DNA from: an uncultured Alphaproteobacteria bacterium
GTDB taxonomy: Bacteria > Pseudomonadota > Alphaproteobacteria > Thalassobaculales > Thalassobaculaceae
Reading direction: 5' to 3'
DNA: 64,000 nucleotides
Assembly: GCA_902589475.1 (NCBI GenBank)
Contig: CACITD010000002.1
Span: forward strand, 27,965-91,964
A model generated the notes under the pieces. The model had not been told where the DNA came from. It saw nothing but the letters and a program-made list of their open reading frames with translations, and made no database searches. The stretch's first letter is position 1. The number at the start of each line of letters is the position of its first letter. The position numbers and the translations under genes are program-made. Positions 44,097 to 53,398 of the stretch are shown in pieces.

Positions 44097-45533
44097 TCAG
44101 AGTATATTGATTACTTCGTCAAACGCTCGTTGGACAGCATTTAATACTCTTGCCGATGCCCCGAAAGCTGCTTCTAATGTAATTAAGTTTGTTAATTCTT
44201 CATCAGTATTTACACCACTTTCATTTTCAACCCGATCCCGAATTTGATCGCGGAAAACAGTTTGGAATTTTAGCTGTGTTTCATATTCCGCTTTGGTAGT
44301 AGCAACATCACCGACTAATGATGCAGCGAAACCCTCTATAGTATTATTTACTGTGGGCACCTGAGACAGAGATGTTTGGCCTTCAAAAAGTGCCAATATA
44401 GCAAGTTGTAATTTATTATCTGAACTACCAAGTGTCGTGTATCCTCCGGCTGGATCAGTTATAAGACTTGGATCTGTTTTTAATGCCGCCCGCACCTGGA
44501 TAGTGCCCGCAAAGCCCGCAGTAAAATTGTCTGCTGGTGTGAAAGCTGCAGGCGCGTTTCCTGCAGAGTCTGTAAACAGGTTTAGAGCTTCACTAGTTCC
44601 TCCACCAACGTCAACGACATCTAATTGCTTAGCAATTCCTAGAGCTAAGTCGTCCAGCTTCGTCTGGAATTGAGGCAATACAGTATCTCTAAGCGTTAAC
44701 AATCCAGATATGACACCGTCTCTTGTTTTAATGTTTGCTGTTATATCGACTCCGCCTAGAGTAACACCATTTCCGGTCGTCGTTGCCACAAATGAAGACG
44801 TTGAATTAAAAGCTAGCGGTATTTGCGTGTCATCCAACATCAATCGACCATCAGCAGTCGATATTGTTAATCGATCGTTTGATCTTTTGAATGAACCGAT
44901 ACTGATATTTTTATTTATGCTCAGGAGTAGCTGATCCCGACTGTCCTCCAAATCTGCTGTGGATTTTTCAGCGGCATTTCGTTGCCCAATCTGAGTATTT
45001 AGGTCCTTAATAAGACCCAAATCATTATTTATTGATCCTATAAAATCAGAAATTCTATTATCCGCTTCAGCCCTAAGTTCTTGTATCAAGTTATTAAAAC
45101 TATTGAAGGACCTGGCTAAGTCATCGGCCGCCGTCACTAGTGCAAGTGCATTCGACGAGCTTTCCGGAGCACTTGATAGCGTTTGAAAAGCACTTTTTAA
45201 CGCCGTTACCTTATCTGCTATGGATTTTTTATCACCTGGCTTGCCGAACTCTAGCTCCAGACGCCCTAAAAACTCATCTAATACGTCTAATTTTTCTATA
45301 GAAGCATTTTGATCTCTAAGCTCTCTGAGTAAGTTGTCGTTTACCTTGCGGGTAACCTCATTTGTTTTTACCCCGCGCCCAACACCTCCTATTACTAAAT
45401 TTTCTTGATTATGAGATTTTTTAGTATATCCCTCAGTTTCGGCGTTAGCTATGTTCCGCGATACTACGTCTAACCCCGACTGCGCGGCAATCATTCCAGA
45501 CCGGGCGTGTAATAGGGACGTGGTTAACGACAT
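44097..45533 (-). CDS. flgK: Hook-associated protein FlgK
   Basis: Hook-filament junction protein (HAP1). The conserved N-terminus is SLTTSLLHARSGMIAAQSGLDVVSRNIANAETEGYTKK, which fixes the start at ATG 45533 with GAAGG upstream, not the longer open frame to 45560. The C-terminal helix (SGVNTDEELTNLITLEAAFGASARVLNAVQRAFDEVINIL) is diagnostic. 478 residues. It is followed by flgL after 19 bases and driven by a sigma-54 promoter at 45590-45607. Confidence 0.95.
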   Translation of the reverse strand: MSLTTSLLHARSGMIAAQSGLDVVSRNIANAETEGYTKKSHNQENLVIGGVGRGVKTNEVTRKVNDNLLRELRDQNASIEKLDVLDEFLGRLELEFGKPGDKKSIADKVTALKSAFQTLSSAPESSSNALALVTAADDLARSFNSFNNLIQELRAEADNRISDFIGSINNDLGLIKDLNTQIGQRNAAEKSTADLEDSRDQLLLSINKNISIGSFKRSNDRLTISTADGRLMLDDTQIPLAFNSTSSFVATTTGNGVTLGGVDITANIKTRDGVISGLLTLRDTVLPQFQTKLDDLALGIAKQLDVVDVGGGTSEALNLFTDSAGNAPAAFTPADNFTAGFAGTIQVRAALKTDPSLITDPAGGYTTLGSSDNKLQLAILALFEGQTSLSQVPTVNNTIEGFAASLVGDVATTKAEYETQLKFQTVFRDQIRDRVENESGVNTDEELTNLITLEAAFGASARVLNAVQRAFDEVINIL

Positions 45534-45589
45534 GAGTAAACCTTCTAGAAGTACTAGCATTAGTTACAAAAAGTGCATTACAAACATCA

Positions 45590-45607
45590 ATGCAAAAATG
45601 GGGCCAA
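45590..45607 (-). promoter_or_regulatory. Sigma-54 promoter of flgK-flgL
   Basis: The minus strand reads TTGGCCCCATTTTTGCAT, with perfect TTGGC and TTGCAT and exact 10-base spacing between GG and GC. It lies about 57 bases upstream of the flgK ATG. Confidence 0.78.
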
Positions 45608-45760
45608 TTTTAACAAAAGCCCTATCCAATCTATTTGTTAGATATTCAGTGCTAAAAGCTCATGCGTTATTCAAAGAAACAGTGTATTTAAGTATTAATT
45701 TCCTTTAACATACCTATCCCTTTTTATGGCTTTATCCAGCTGGATTATTGAGGAACTTTG

Positions 45761-47521
45761 ATGCAGAAATCGAGCCAAATATCACCTCAAGACATTGAAA
45801 AACTCATTGCAAACGGTCTCGAATACCAGAATGCTGGAAAAATAGAACTTGCACAAAGTTATTACCTCAAAGCTTTAAAATTTTCCCCAAGAGAACCAAA
45901 TGCAGTTCATTACCTTGGAGTTGCCTATCATCAGTTAGAGGATAACGAGCAGGCCGAAAAGTATTTGAAAGATGCCCTTGAACTCAAACCGGAAGATAGC
46001 CAAGCCCATAACCACTATGGATGTGCCCTCCTTACCTTGGACAAACTTTCAGAAGCAGAACAGGCGTTTAGGAAATCAATAGAGCTAAACTCATCGAATG
46101 CAGATGCGTTTTTCAACCTTGCGCAGTTAATCTCTAGAGACGAAATCCTGAAGCAAATTAAGAATGATGAAGAACGTGAAAAAATAGCTTCAGAAGCAGT
46201 TGAACTCTTGAACAAAGCGGTGACACTGAACCCCAAACATTTGGAATGGAAGGTAAAACTGGCAGGCACCCTGCTCCAAGCTGGACAAGAAGAGTTAGCT
46301 GGAAAAGTATTAAACTTTATTCTGCAACAAAAAATTGATCATCCGGAGGTTTATTTCCTTCGATCTAGAATACAAAGTGGTAGAAGTGCCTTTCATAGCC
46401 TTCAAAAGAGCTTACTACTTAAACCCGATGCAAAAAGTGCTCTAAATAACTTTGGATTTTGGAATTTAACAGCTGAAAAAAAGTTTGACGCTCTTATCTG
46501 GTTTCGGAGAGCAATGATTTCCGGGCCGGATGATGTTGAGGTCCAGTGGAACCACGCTCTTGGATTACTTGCAAATGGCTATCTCGAAAATGGCTGGGCT
46601 GCAGCAAAATGCCGGCATTTAAAGCCAGAGATGTACATTGAGAGACTGGGGTTACCCCCTGAATGGGATGGACAAGAGATAACTGATGGCACGCTATTTG
46701 TCTTTCAAGAGCAAGGAATAGGTGATGAACTAAGATTTGCAAACTGCTTTGATGATTTATCGGAAAAATTAAAAACAAAATGTTTTATAGAGACTGACGC
46801 TCGCCTAATTCCATTATTTTCCCGAAGTTTTCCTAAATTAAGCTTTATTGAAAAACTAGAACGAGAGGTAAACAACCATGTTATTGTAAATTACGCAGAA
46901 GCTGTTGAAAAACTCAATGCAACGGTTCACTGCCCCCTTGGCGACTTGCCGCTGCATTTTCGCCCATCAATAAACCATTTTAATTTTAATGATTCCTACC
47001 TTGTGCCAGATGAAAATGAGCGGGCGTACTGGAGAGAAGTCTTTGAGAAAATAGGGCAAAAGTTAAAAATTGGTTTTTGCTGGCAAACTGCCCTACCTAG
47101 CAAAACATACGATAGTTACTTTCCTGATCTCCATGAATTGGGTCCAATTTTCGCTTTGAAAAACGCGACTTTTGTGAATTTGCAATACACAGATTGTGAG
47201 CAACAACTTCAAGCTGCTGAAAACGACTTTAACATACCCATATTCCGCCCAACTAATATTGATATGTTTAATGAATTAGACAGGGTAGCAGCTCTTATTA
47301 GTGAATGCGATATCGTTATTGGCCCAATGACTGCGGTAATTTCTATGGCCGGTGCGGTTGGAACTAAATGTTATGGATTAAGCCTTCACCCGGACTGGAC
47401 CTGTCTAGGCACAGACAAACAACCTTGGACCCCCCGCATGACCTGCAAATATCGAGGCCATTCTGACTCATGGAGAATTATCATAGAAGAAATAACCGAA
47501 GAAATTAGGACATCAATTTAA
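45761..47521 (+). CDS. TPR-glycosyltransferase, FlmG-like (module A)
   Basis: 586 residues. The N-terminal half has TPR repeats (for example YYLKALKFSPREPNAVHYLGVAY and YLKDALELKPEDSQAHNHYG). The C-terminal half from about residue 310 has a GT-B-like glycosyltransferase fold, with EQGIGDE at 318-324 (numbered from the upstream TTG at 45758), GFCWQT, and DIVIGPMTAVISMAGAVG near the end. This layout and length match Caulobacter FlmG, which glycosylates flagellins with a nonulosonic acid. The gene ends 16 bases from the convergent flaF-flagellin operon, supporting a flagellin substrate. ATG 45761 has AGGA upstream. A paralogue lies at 49039. Confidence 0.78.
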   Translation: MQKSSQISPQDIEKLIANGLEYQNAGKIELAQSYYLKALKFSPREPNAVHYLGVAYHQLEDNEQAEKYLKDALELKPEDSQAHNHYGCALLTLDKLSEAEQAFRKSIELNSSNADAFFNLAQLISRDEILKQIKNDEEREKIASEAVELLNKAVTLNPKHLEWKVKLAGTLLQAGQEELAGKVLNFILQQKIDHPEVYFLRSRIQSGRSAFHSLQKSLLLKPDAKSALNNFGFWNLTAEKKFDALIWFRRAMISGPDDVEVQWNHALGLLANGYLENGWAAAKCRHLKPEMYIERLGLPPEWDGQEITDGTLFVFQEQGIGDELRFANCFDDLSEKLKTKCFIETDARLIPLFSRSFPKLSFIEKLEREVNNHVIVNYAEAVEKLNATVHCPLGDLPLHFRPSINHFNFNDSYLVPDENERAYWREVFEKIGQKLKIGFCWQTALPSKTYDSYFPDLHELGPIFALKNATFVNLQYTDCEQQLQAAENDFNIPIFRPTNIDMFNELDRVAALISECDIVIGPMTAVISMAGAVGTKCYGLSLHPDWTCLGTDKQPWTPRMTCKYRGHSDSWRIIIEEITEEIRTSI

Positions 47522-47537
47522 CTTTATTCAAAAAATG

Positions 47538-47891
47538 TTAATCTTTAGGAGCCAGGCCAGCCATCACTTGCCGATTAATGCTTATTAAACCATCTAGATC
47601 GGCCAAGTGGTCCATAACCCTGTTAGTTTCTTTGCTGACCCATATTGCAAGACTAATAAGCGACGCTTTTAATTCATCTGGCAATTTGTTGTCCGGGGAA
47701 CTCAGGTCACAACGAAAGGCGTGCCATACTTTTTCATTCCAAAGGACAGCGTTAAACTTATCTGACAGCTCTGTTTCTGGTTCGCTAGCTTTTATCAGAG
47801 CACCGGTTACAGTTCCAAGAACCTTATACTCAAGGTCTCTGTAACCCTCCTTAGTAGGCTGAACTTTGGCGTAGGCGGCGTACCCCTTCAT
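47538..47891 (-). CDS. flaF: Flagellin chaperone/regulator FlaF (copy A)
   Basis: 117-residue alphaproteobacterial FlaF, which acts with FlbT and is needed for flagellin secretion. Conserved features: KGYAAYAKVQ, RDLEYKVLGTVTGALIKA, LNWNEKVW-like LWNEKVWHAFRCDL, LPDELKASLISLAIWVSKET and DLDGLISINRQVMAGL. It lies 45 bases downstream of flagellin A on the same strand, so it is probably in the same transcript. A second copy is at 51156. Confidence 0.92.
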   Translation of the reverse strand: MKGYAAYAKVQPTKEGYRDLEYKVLGTVTGALIKASEPETELSDKFNAVLWNEKVWHAFRCDLSSPDNKLPDELKASLISLAIWVSKETNRVMDHLADLDGLISINRQVMAGLAPKD

Positions 47892-47936
47892 TAAATATTC
47901 CTAACTCTGGGTTATGTTGCTAACGTAAGTTTAAAG

Positions 47937-48791
47937 CTAATTGCCAAGCAAGTTCAGAAGAATTTGTGGCTGCTGATTGGCTATCCCCAAAACTTGTACG
48001 CCAAGCTGCTGTCTAACTTGCAAAGCAGTCAGCTCCGCCGACTCTCGTGCTAAATCTGCGTCCACAATATTACCTAAACCAATTTCAGTAGAGTCATTAA
48101 CCGTAGTTAAAAAGTCTGTTTGGAATTTCAGCGCTCTTATCTCCGCTCCCAATGCCCCGAGAGAAGTATTGATTTCTGTCTCTAGAGCAGAATATTGGGC
48201 GGTGATCACACTTTGTGCATTTACAGAATCCGATGCTGCGCCGGTGGTACCTAGTGTTGCAGCAGCCAAACTTCTTATTAAATGAGTTACACCACTCCCT
48301 GATCCAGATCGGGCTGTTAGAGTGAGATTAGTTCCATTTAAATTAGAAATAGTGTTAACGTTTGTCGCATCACTAATCAGCAAATTTCTTCCATTAAAAT
48401 TCGAGTTACTCACAAAGCCATACGCCTGCGACATCAATTTATCAAAATCTGCCTTAACAATAACCCTTTGAGCCGTTGTAAGACCACCATTAGCTAACTC
48501 GGTAAGTTTTTGTCTTATGTCTTGTAGGAGGTCTGAAATCGCAGTAACGCCAGCCAGCGCAATTTCACCAATACCCTTAGAGTTATTTAAACCTTGAGTA
48601 ATAGCACCTAGGGCCCTCACATCTCCGCGTACACCCTGGGCGATAGCAAAGTTAGATGCATCATCGGTAGCGCTTGTTACCTTTAGACCAGTAGACAGTC
48701 TCTCCTGGGTCTTAGACAACTTTTCGTTGGTCCGTTCCAGATTACGCAGAGCGACAAACGCTTCTGGGTTTGTTATGATGCTGTTTGACAT
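47937..48791 (-). CDS. Flagellin A
   Basis: Filament protein of 284 residues. The N-terminal D0/D1 helices (NPEAFVALRNLERTNEKLSKTQERLSTGLKVTSATDDASNFAIAQGVRGDVRAL) and C-terminal helices (ADLARESAELTALQVRQQLGVQVLGIANQQPQILLNLLGN) are complete; the surface domain is very short, as in alphaproteobacteria. It resembles flagellin C more than flagellin B. A sigma-54 promoter lies 132-149 bases upstream and the long leader contains two adjacent hairpins. Followed by flaF copy A. Confidence 0.96.
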   Translation of the reverse strand: MSNSIITNPEAFVALRNLERTNEKLSKTQERLSTGLKVTSATDDASNFAIAQGVRGDVRALGAITQGLNNSKGIGEIALAGVTAISDLLQDIRQKLTELANGGLTTAQRVIVKADFDKLMSQAYGFVSNSNFNGRNLLISDATNVNTISNLNGTNLTLTARSGSGSGVTHLIRSLAAATLGTTGAASDSVNAQSVITAQYSALETEINTSLGALGAEIRALKFQTDFLTTVNDSTEIGLGNIVDADLARESAELTALQVRQQLGVQVLGIANQQPQILLNLLGN

Positions 48792-48803
48792 TTATCTTTC
48801 CTT

Positions 48804-48835
48804 CTCACTTTCTTGTGAGGCAGAAGTTACTGCCT
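48804..48835 (-). promoter_or_regulatory. Hairpin leader of flagellin A mRNA
   Basis: Two small inverted repeats adjoin: CTCAC-N6-GTGAG (48804-48819) and AGGCAG-N6-CTGCCT (48818-48835). They share two bases, so they may be mutually exclusive. They lie just upstream of the ribosome binding site (AAGGAAAG). The second sits 27 bases from the start codon, the same place as the hairpins before flagellins B and C. Control by FlbT, which binds flagellin leaders in Caulobacter, is inferred. Confidence 0.55.
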
Positions 48836-48922
48836 TAAACCTTTTGTTCTTGCCTTCGTCTATACCATGCAAAACTTGTTACAACTCATCAACCATTTAT
48901 TTTAGTTGACGTGACAAATGTA

Positions 48923-48940
48923 AAGCAAGGATCGGGCCAA
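48923..48940 (-). promoter_or_regulatory. Sigma-54 promoter of flagellin A
   Basis: The minus strand reads TTGGCCCGATCCTTGCTT: TTGGC and TTGC with exact 10-base spacing. Predicted transcription starts near 48913, giving a leader of about 120 bases, much longer than for the other sigma-54 genes here. Confidence 0.78.
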
Positions 48941-49038
48941 CTTTTTCAAATTTTCATAAAGTATTGTTTTTGCTGTAATTTTCATACTAATTTTTACAAA
49001 ATCGTTTAAATTCGATCGGCGGGAATTAATTTCCTACT

Positions 49039-51072
49039 TTATGAACCAATTCTAAAGCTCTTAACTTTCCCTGAAGCTAAATACTCGCGCACGGTTTTTC
49101 CAATTCTTTCTGAAACTGTTCTTGAACAGAAAACTTCATCAGCATCTAACATCGGATAACAATTCTCAAACATAGGATCCGTACCCCTAGTAGATCTAAA
49201 ATTCGGGTAATAAGTTGAAATGGTTTTGACGCCTAAGGCACACGCAAGATGCAGAACAGTAGTACTCGCTGAAATAACAAGATCCAGAGAACTGATAAGG
49301 GCGGCGACCCCTTCTAAATCCTCTACCTGATCCAAATCAGGTATTGTTTCTAGTTTAGCTTTTTCTCCATTTCCTTCTGGGATTCGCTCATTACTAAGGC
49401 CATATTGTAGGTTAACTAGACGCAAGTTTTTATCGTTTGGCAAAAATTCTAGTAAGTCGTCAAGAAGTGGATATATCGAGGGCCATGACGGTGCAAAACC
49501 ACTTTTCCAACACATCCCTACTATTGTCTGCCCTGGATGTTTATTAAGATAATTGGCATAAAATTGCCGTCTTTGAGGATTTGATCGTAAACACCCGTCC
49601 TCGTTCTGGGGTGTTTTAAAATCATTTCTAAATATTTTTGGTAAATCTCCGCACAACACATAAGCCCCAAATTTATATTTTCTTGTGAGTTCACTATAGT
49701 CGAATGACGGCCTATTTTCGCCATCGAACTTAACCTGTCTGGGCACGACGATTATCTCGGGAAAACTGCGTCTAAAGATAGGCCCCCACCGTTTATCACA
49801 CTCAATAACAATAGCTTTGTGCTTTTTTAAAAGGTCTGGCAAACAACTAAGATATAAAATTTCATCGCCTATTCCTTGCTCAGAACAAACTAGTAATTTT
49901 CCATCAATTTTCTCAATATGAGGCCACCTATTTTCTGGCAGCCCAAGTCTTTCCACCGCCCCATCATAATCGAAACGACTAGCCCAGTGTTTCCAACCTT
50001 CTTCTTCCTGTCCCAAAGCAAAACACGTTTCCCAAAGAATATGGGGGCTTGAGCCAATATTGGGGAACAGAAGCTTCGTAATTTTAGCAAAAAAGTGCGC
50101 CTGCTTTAAAGCTCCGCATCTTTGAAAAACCAGGGAAACTGCTTGATATGTATTACCGTGCTCTGGATCGATTAAAATCGAGCGCTTTAGACTAGACAAC
50201 CCCTCTTTCAAAAGATTGGATCGCCCGCAGTTCACGCCATGCCAGAACCAAATCAAGGGACTTTGTCTATTTGTTACACTAGCGCATCGACCCCAAAATG
50301 GAATATCCAACTTTTTGATCGTAAGACTTTCTTGCTCGACATGGAATTGGGTATTCTTTCCCTCTCCTTCCGACCATATGTTCAGTGAACCCAAAAAGTT
50401 AAAATAGCTCTCCAAACGGTCAGGAGCTAGAATGAGTCCCCTCACAACTGCATTTAAGGCAGCCGCTCCTTTCTCTGCTCCGATGTTCGCCATAGTTAAT
50501 TCTATGTAGGGAAAAGGCGAAAGTGGGTGTAAAGATTTTGCTGCTTCCCCCTCTTCTATCGCTTCGCTAAATTTCGCTAAAAGTCGAAGGGCTGTAGCTA
50601 GTCGCAAACGGGAGAACAGAGCATTTGGGTAAAGAGCTACTGCGCGGCGTCCAGGCTCCAGTGCGGCTTCGGGATGGTTTTGCTCGAGATAGATCTCGCA
50701 TAAATTTAAATTAGCTTCATATTGTTGTTCTATTGTAAGAGCGCGTTCAAATAATTTGCGAGCGTCAGACACGCCACCTTTCGTTTTTTCAACAACACCC
50801 ATTCTATTATAAAAAATTGATGTATTTGGATTTAAAATGATGGATTTTTTTATAAATGCGGGACCATCTAAAAGATTACCTCGTTGATATAATAGTGTCC
50901 CGTAAGAATTGAGCACTAGGCTGTTGAAAGGATTATTTTCTAAAAGATTTTGATATAACCGCGCAGCTTGATCAAATTTACCTGTATTATGTAAGCCAAG
51001 AGCCTCCTCAAACTCCTGTTCTACATAATCAATGTCCTGAGATTGGGTAGAACCAGTATCGTCCATATTCAA
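49039..51072 (-). CDS. TPR-glycosyltransferase, FlmG-like (module B)
   Basis: 677 residues; paralogue of 45761-47521. TPR repeats run to about residue 360 with a divergent stretch at 225-275. The glycosyltransferase half has EQGIGDE at 398-404, GMCWKSGFAPSWPSIYPLL, VNLQYGLS and DLVISASTTVLHLACALGVKT. It is downstream of flbT and flaF copy B, 83 bases after flaF, probably in one transcript. Likely role: glycosylation of flagellins B and/or C. The longer TPR part suggests a different partner from module A. The start may be TTG 51072 (AAGG 5 bases upstream) or ATG 51066. Confidence 0.77.
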   Translation of the reverse strand: MNMDDTGSTQSQDIDYVEQEFEEALGLHNTGKFDQAARLYQNLLENNPFNSLVLNSYGTLLYQRGNLLDGPAFIKKSIILNPNTSIFYNRMGVVEKTKGGVSDARKLFERALTIEQQYEANLNLCEIYLEQNHPEAALEPGRRAVALYPNALFSRLRLATALRLLAKFSEAIEEGEAAKSLHPLSPFPYIELTMANIGAEKGAAALNAVVRGLILAPDRLESYFNFLGSLNIWSEGEGKNTQFHVEQESLTIKKLDIPFWGRCASVTNRQSPLIWFWHGVNCGRSNLLKEGLSSLKRSILIDPEHGNTYQAVSLVFQRCGALKQAHFFAKITKLLFPNIGSSPHILWETCFALGQEEEGWKHWASRFDYDGAVERLGLPENRWPHIEKIDGKLLVCSEQGIGDEILYLSCLPDLLKKHKAIVIECDKRWGPIFRRSFPEIIVVPRQVKFDGENRPSFDYSELTRKYKFGAYVLCGDLPKIFRNDFKTPQNEDGCLRSNPQRRQFYANYLNKHPGQTIVGMCWKSGFAPSWPSIYPLLDDLLEFLPNDKNLRLVNLQYGLSNERIPEGNGEKAKLETIPDLDQVEDLEGVAALISSLDLVISASTTVLHLACALGVKTISTYYPNFRSTRGTDPMFENCYPMLDADEVFCSRTVSERIGKTVREYLASGKVKSFRIGS

Positions 51073-51155
51073 TTCAACCTTGGCGGAACCGCGACAAAAA
51101 TATGTTACCTGGAAGGGAAGAGTTTCTTTTTCAATGAATAACTAAAGTAAATAAA

Positions 51156-51554
51156 CTACTTATTAGGATCCGTTTTTATAGTGGTAGCGTCGTCAAGGCC
51201 TTTCATTATATCACGGTTAACCGATATCAAAGCATCTAAGCTCACATCTCCATTCATTGCGGCATGAGTCTCTTTACCGACCCATAGTCCCAAACTCAAT
51301 ATACCACCGCGTAACTTTTCAGGTAATTTATTGTTCTCGCTTCGGCAATCTTCCATGAACGCTGACCATACTTCGTTATTCCAGTTAAGAGCTTCAGCTA
51401 TCTTTTGCATTTTAGCAGGACTTTTTTTCATATCACCTGCCGTTTCTTGCGCATCAATTAATGCGGCCGTAACTTGTGCAAGTAACCTGTATTCCGCATT
51501 CCTAGAAGAGCCAGTTTGGTTTAAGGCTTTTTTATAAGCATCAATCCCCGACAT
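51156..51554 (-). CDS. flaF: Flagellin chaperone/regulator FlaF (copy B)
   Basis: 132-residue FlaF paralogue: AYKKALNQTGSSRNAEYRLLAQVTAALIDA, ALNWNNEVWSAFMEDCRSENNKLPEKLRGGILSLGLWVGKET, ALISVNRDIMKGL. It overlaps flbT by 14 bases, so translation is coupled. Compared with copy A it has a six- to ten-residue longer central part and a charged tail. It is expected to assist secretion of one or both downstream-class flagellins. Confidence 0.92.
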   Translation of the reverse strand: MSGIDAYKKALNQTGSSRNAEYRLLAQVTAALIDAQETAGDMKKSPAKMQKIAEALNWNNEVWSAFMEDCRSENNKLPEKLRGGILSLGLWVGKETHAAMNGDVSLDALISVNRDIMKGLDDATTIKTDPNK

Positions 51555-51972
51555 CTGTAGCCTCTAACTGAGCAGCTTTTTTGCCCACTTTCAACATTTC
51601 GTCCTCATAGTTCATGAGAACCTTGCAAGTCTTCATCGCCCGGTAATAATTCCCGCTGTTTACATCCTCCACAATATGGAGCAGCGTGCGCCGAACCTCA
51701 GAAAACGTAGTCGCATCCATAAAATCTTCAATGTAAGTCATAAACGTATCACGATAGTTCTTAACGTTCTCTTGGTCCAAATACATCACTAAAATCGAAA
51801 AGTAGATACGACGCGAGGGTGTAGTAGCTTCTTTCTCCTGCATCACGTCTTTGCCCAGCAAGATTGTCGCCTCATTCTGCAGAACTAACGAGGCGCCCTT
51901 GCTGCCAGCAACCATTACAGCGCCGTTAACAACAAACTTTTCACCCGACTTTACGTTTATCTTTAAAGGCAT
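51541..51972 (-). CDS. flbT: Flagellin translation repressor FlbT
   Basis: Alphaproteobacterial post-transcriptional regulator that in Caulobacter binds the 5' leader of flagellin mRNA and promotes its decay when the hook is incomplete. The frame is open to 52008, but the family begins with PLKINVKSGEKFVVNGAV, so ATG 51972 is chosen (143 residues). Other conserved segments are TPSRRIYFSILVMYLD and DVNSGNYYRAMKTCKVLMNYEDEM. It overlaps flaF copy B. An inverted repeat lies 39-60 bases upstream of the start. Confidence 0.93.
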   Translation of the reverse strand: MPLKINVKSGEKFVVNGAVMVAGSKGASLVLQNEATILLGKDVMQEKEATTPSRRIYFSILVMYLDQENVKNYRDTFMTYIEDFMDATTFSEVRRTLLHIVEDVNSGNYYRAMKTCKVLMNYEDEMLKVGKKAAQLEATDVGD

Positions 51973-52010
51973 CGCGATCCAGTCGTACCATAGTACAAAC
52001 ATTTTCACGC

Positions 52011-52032
52011 ATTTGACGAATCGTTGTCAAAT
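52011..52032. promoter_or_regulatory. Inverted repeat upstream of flbT, possible operator
   Basis: A perfect repeat ATTTGAC-N8-GTCAAAT with 7-base arms. On the minus strand it contains TTGACA (52025-52030), which could serve as a -35 element, so a bound repressor would block flbT-flaF transcription. The spacer is too long for an FNR-type box. The regulator is unknown. Confidence 0.45.
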
Positions 52033-52448
52033 AAAAGCTTTTGACTTCATGTTTTTAATGCTGGGCTGGCTTACTCAATTAAACTTTTTTCTAAATGCTT
52101 TAGAGATACAGCAATGCGTTGTGGGAATTCTAATTTACAGCGCCTTCTTTATTTTTATATTTTTTAATGATTTATATCAATATTTTATAAAATTTTCTTC
52201 AACTATTTTATAATATCAAAATTAATGTGATTTTATCCAATAGGCACTAAAGCTTTTGGCGCGGCAAAGATAAAATCTAAATTTCCAATGAAAGTAATAA
52301 AACATTTTTTGCATCAGGAAATGACCGCAATCTCATCTTCAATATCGAATCACCCTATACTGACGCAAAACGCGCCTCTTTGATTTTTCATGGAAGTGCT
52401 CGCTACACAGCGATCTTAATGTTGTTTTGCTGTAAAGTAAAACCGCGC
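52033..52448. other. Intergenic stretch without recognisable gene
   Basis: Between the flbT operator region and the terminator of flagellin B lie about 415 bases with high AT content, especially 52140-52230. No open frame with a ribosome binding site, no tRNA and no sigma-54 spacing pattern was found. Confidence 0.6.
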
Positions 52449-52486
52449 AAAAGAGAGTTAGAGTGGGCAAGACAGCCCACCCTAAC
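52449..52486 (-). terminator. Terminator of flagellin B
   Basis: Directly after the flagellin B stop the minus strand forms a 12-base stem (arms 52457-52468 and 52475-52486, one mismatch, loop of 6) followed by a T-rich stretch (TCTCTTTTG). This is a good intrinsic terminator and separates flagellin B from flbT. Confidence 0.75.
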
Positions 52487-52495
52487 GCCGTCACT

Positions 52496-53383
52496 CTATC
52501 TGAATAGACCAAGCAGTGACTGAGGTCTCTGGTTGGCAATACCAATTGCTTGAACTGCAAGCTGTTGCTGAACCTGCAATGCTGTAAGCCTTGCGGACTC
52601 AGTTGCTAAATCAGCATCAACATAAGTTCCGATAACTTCTTCCCTAGTTGCCTTTAATGCAACAAGGAAGTCCTGCTGGCCTTGCAGTTCCCCCGATTTT
52701 GCAGCAAGCATTCCCAGAGCATTTCCCAAGGCCGTTTCATACGTGGCAAACTGATTTGTCAGTACCGAGTTCGCGCGCGCAGCGGTGGCTGTTGTCCCAC
52801 TGTTTGAGAACGATATTAAATGCGTAAAAAGTGCTACCGTATCATCATGGGTAATCGTAATCTCTCCACCAGCACGCGCGGCGGATGCATTTCCAAAGAT
52901 TACTCCGGTTGAGACAGTGACGTCATTTGCGCCTCCACCTACGGAAAACAGGTCAACCAGGTTGCCGTTTACCTCGTCTTTATTAGCAGCTTGCTTAGCA
53001 AGTCCTCGAGCCTGCGAGACAAGATCGTGAATCTCTTGGCCAAGCGCGGTTCTTTGAGAAGCTGTAGCCGTTTGACTAGCCATTTCTTGAAACTTGGCTC
53101 GTATTTGCCCCGTCAAATCACCTATGCCCTCTGCGGCGGCAAGAGTATAATCAACAACACCCTTTACCTTTGCAATACTGATTTGAAGTGCGTCTATTGC
53201 TTTAACCTCACCCCTTAACCCTTGCGCAATTGCGAAAGAAGATGCGTTATCCAGAGCGCTCGCAACGCGCAGGCCAGATGCCACTCTATTTTGGGAGATG
53301 TCTAAGTCTCTGTTTACTCTATTTAAGCTTTGAAGTGCGGTGTAAGCCGCCGGATTCGTATATATAGAATTAAATGCTACCAT
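52496..53383 (-). CDS. Flagellin B
   Basis: 295-residue flagellin. The N-terminal region is NPAAYTALQSLNRVNRDLDISQNRVASGLRVASALDNASSFAIAQGLRGEVKA and the C-terminal ADLATESARLTALQVQQQLAVQAIGIANQRPQSLLGLFR. It differs from flagellins A and C in the middle: KVKGVVDYTLAAAEGIGDLTGQI replaces the GLNNSK segment, and the surface loop has GGGANDVTVSTG. It therefore forms a separate subtype. No convincing sigma-54 element lies upstream; a weak sigma-70-like pair is at 53459-53488. It has its own terminator. Confidence 0.96.
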   Translation of the reverse strand: MVAFNSIYTNPAAYTALQSLNRVNRDLDISQNRVASGLRVASALDNASSFAIAQGLRGEVKAIDALQISIAKVKGVVDYTLAAAEGIGDLTGQIRAKFQEMASQTATASQRTALGQEIHDLVSQARGLAKQAANKDEVNGNLVDLFSVGGGANDVTVSTGVIFGNASAARAGGEITITHDDTVALFTHLISFSNSGTTATAARANSVLTNQFATYETALGNALGMLAAKSGELQGQQDFLVALKATREEVIGTYVDADLATESARLTALQVQQQLAVQAIGIANQRPQSLLGLFR

Positions 53384-53398
53384 TTATCGGTCCCTTTA

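Noticed and set aside
45727..45740. TGGC...CAGC upstream of the module A transferase as a sigma-54 promoter
   Set aside because: Spacing is 9 instead of 10 bases; sigma-54 does not tolerate this.
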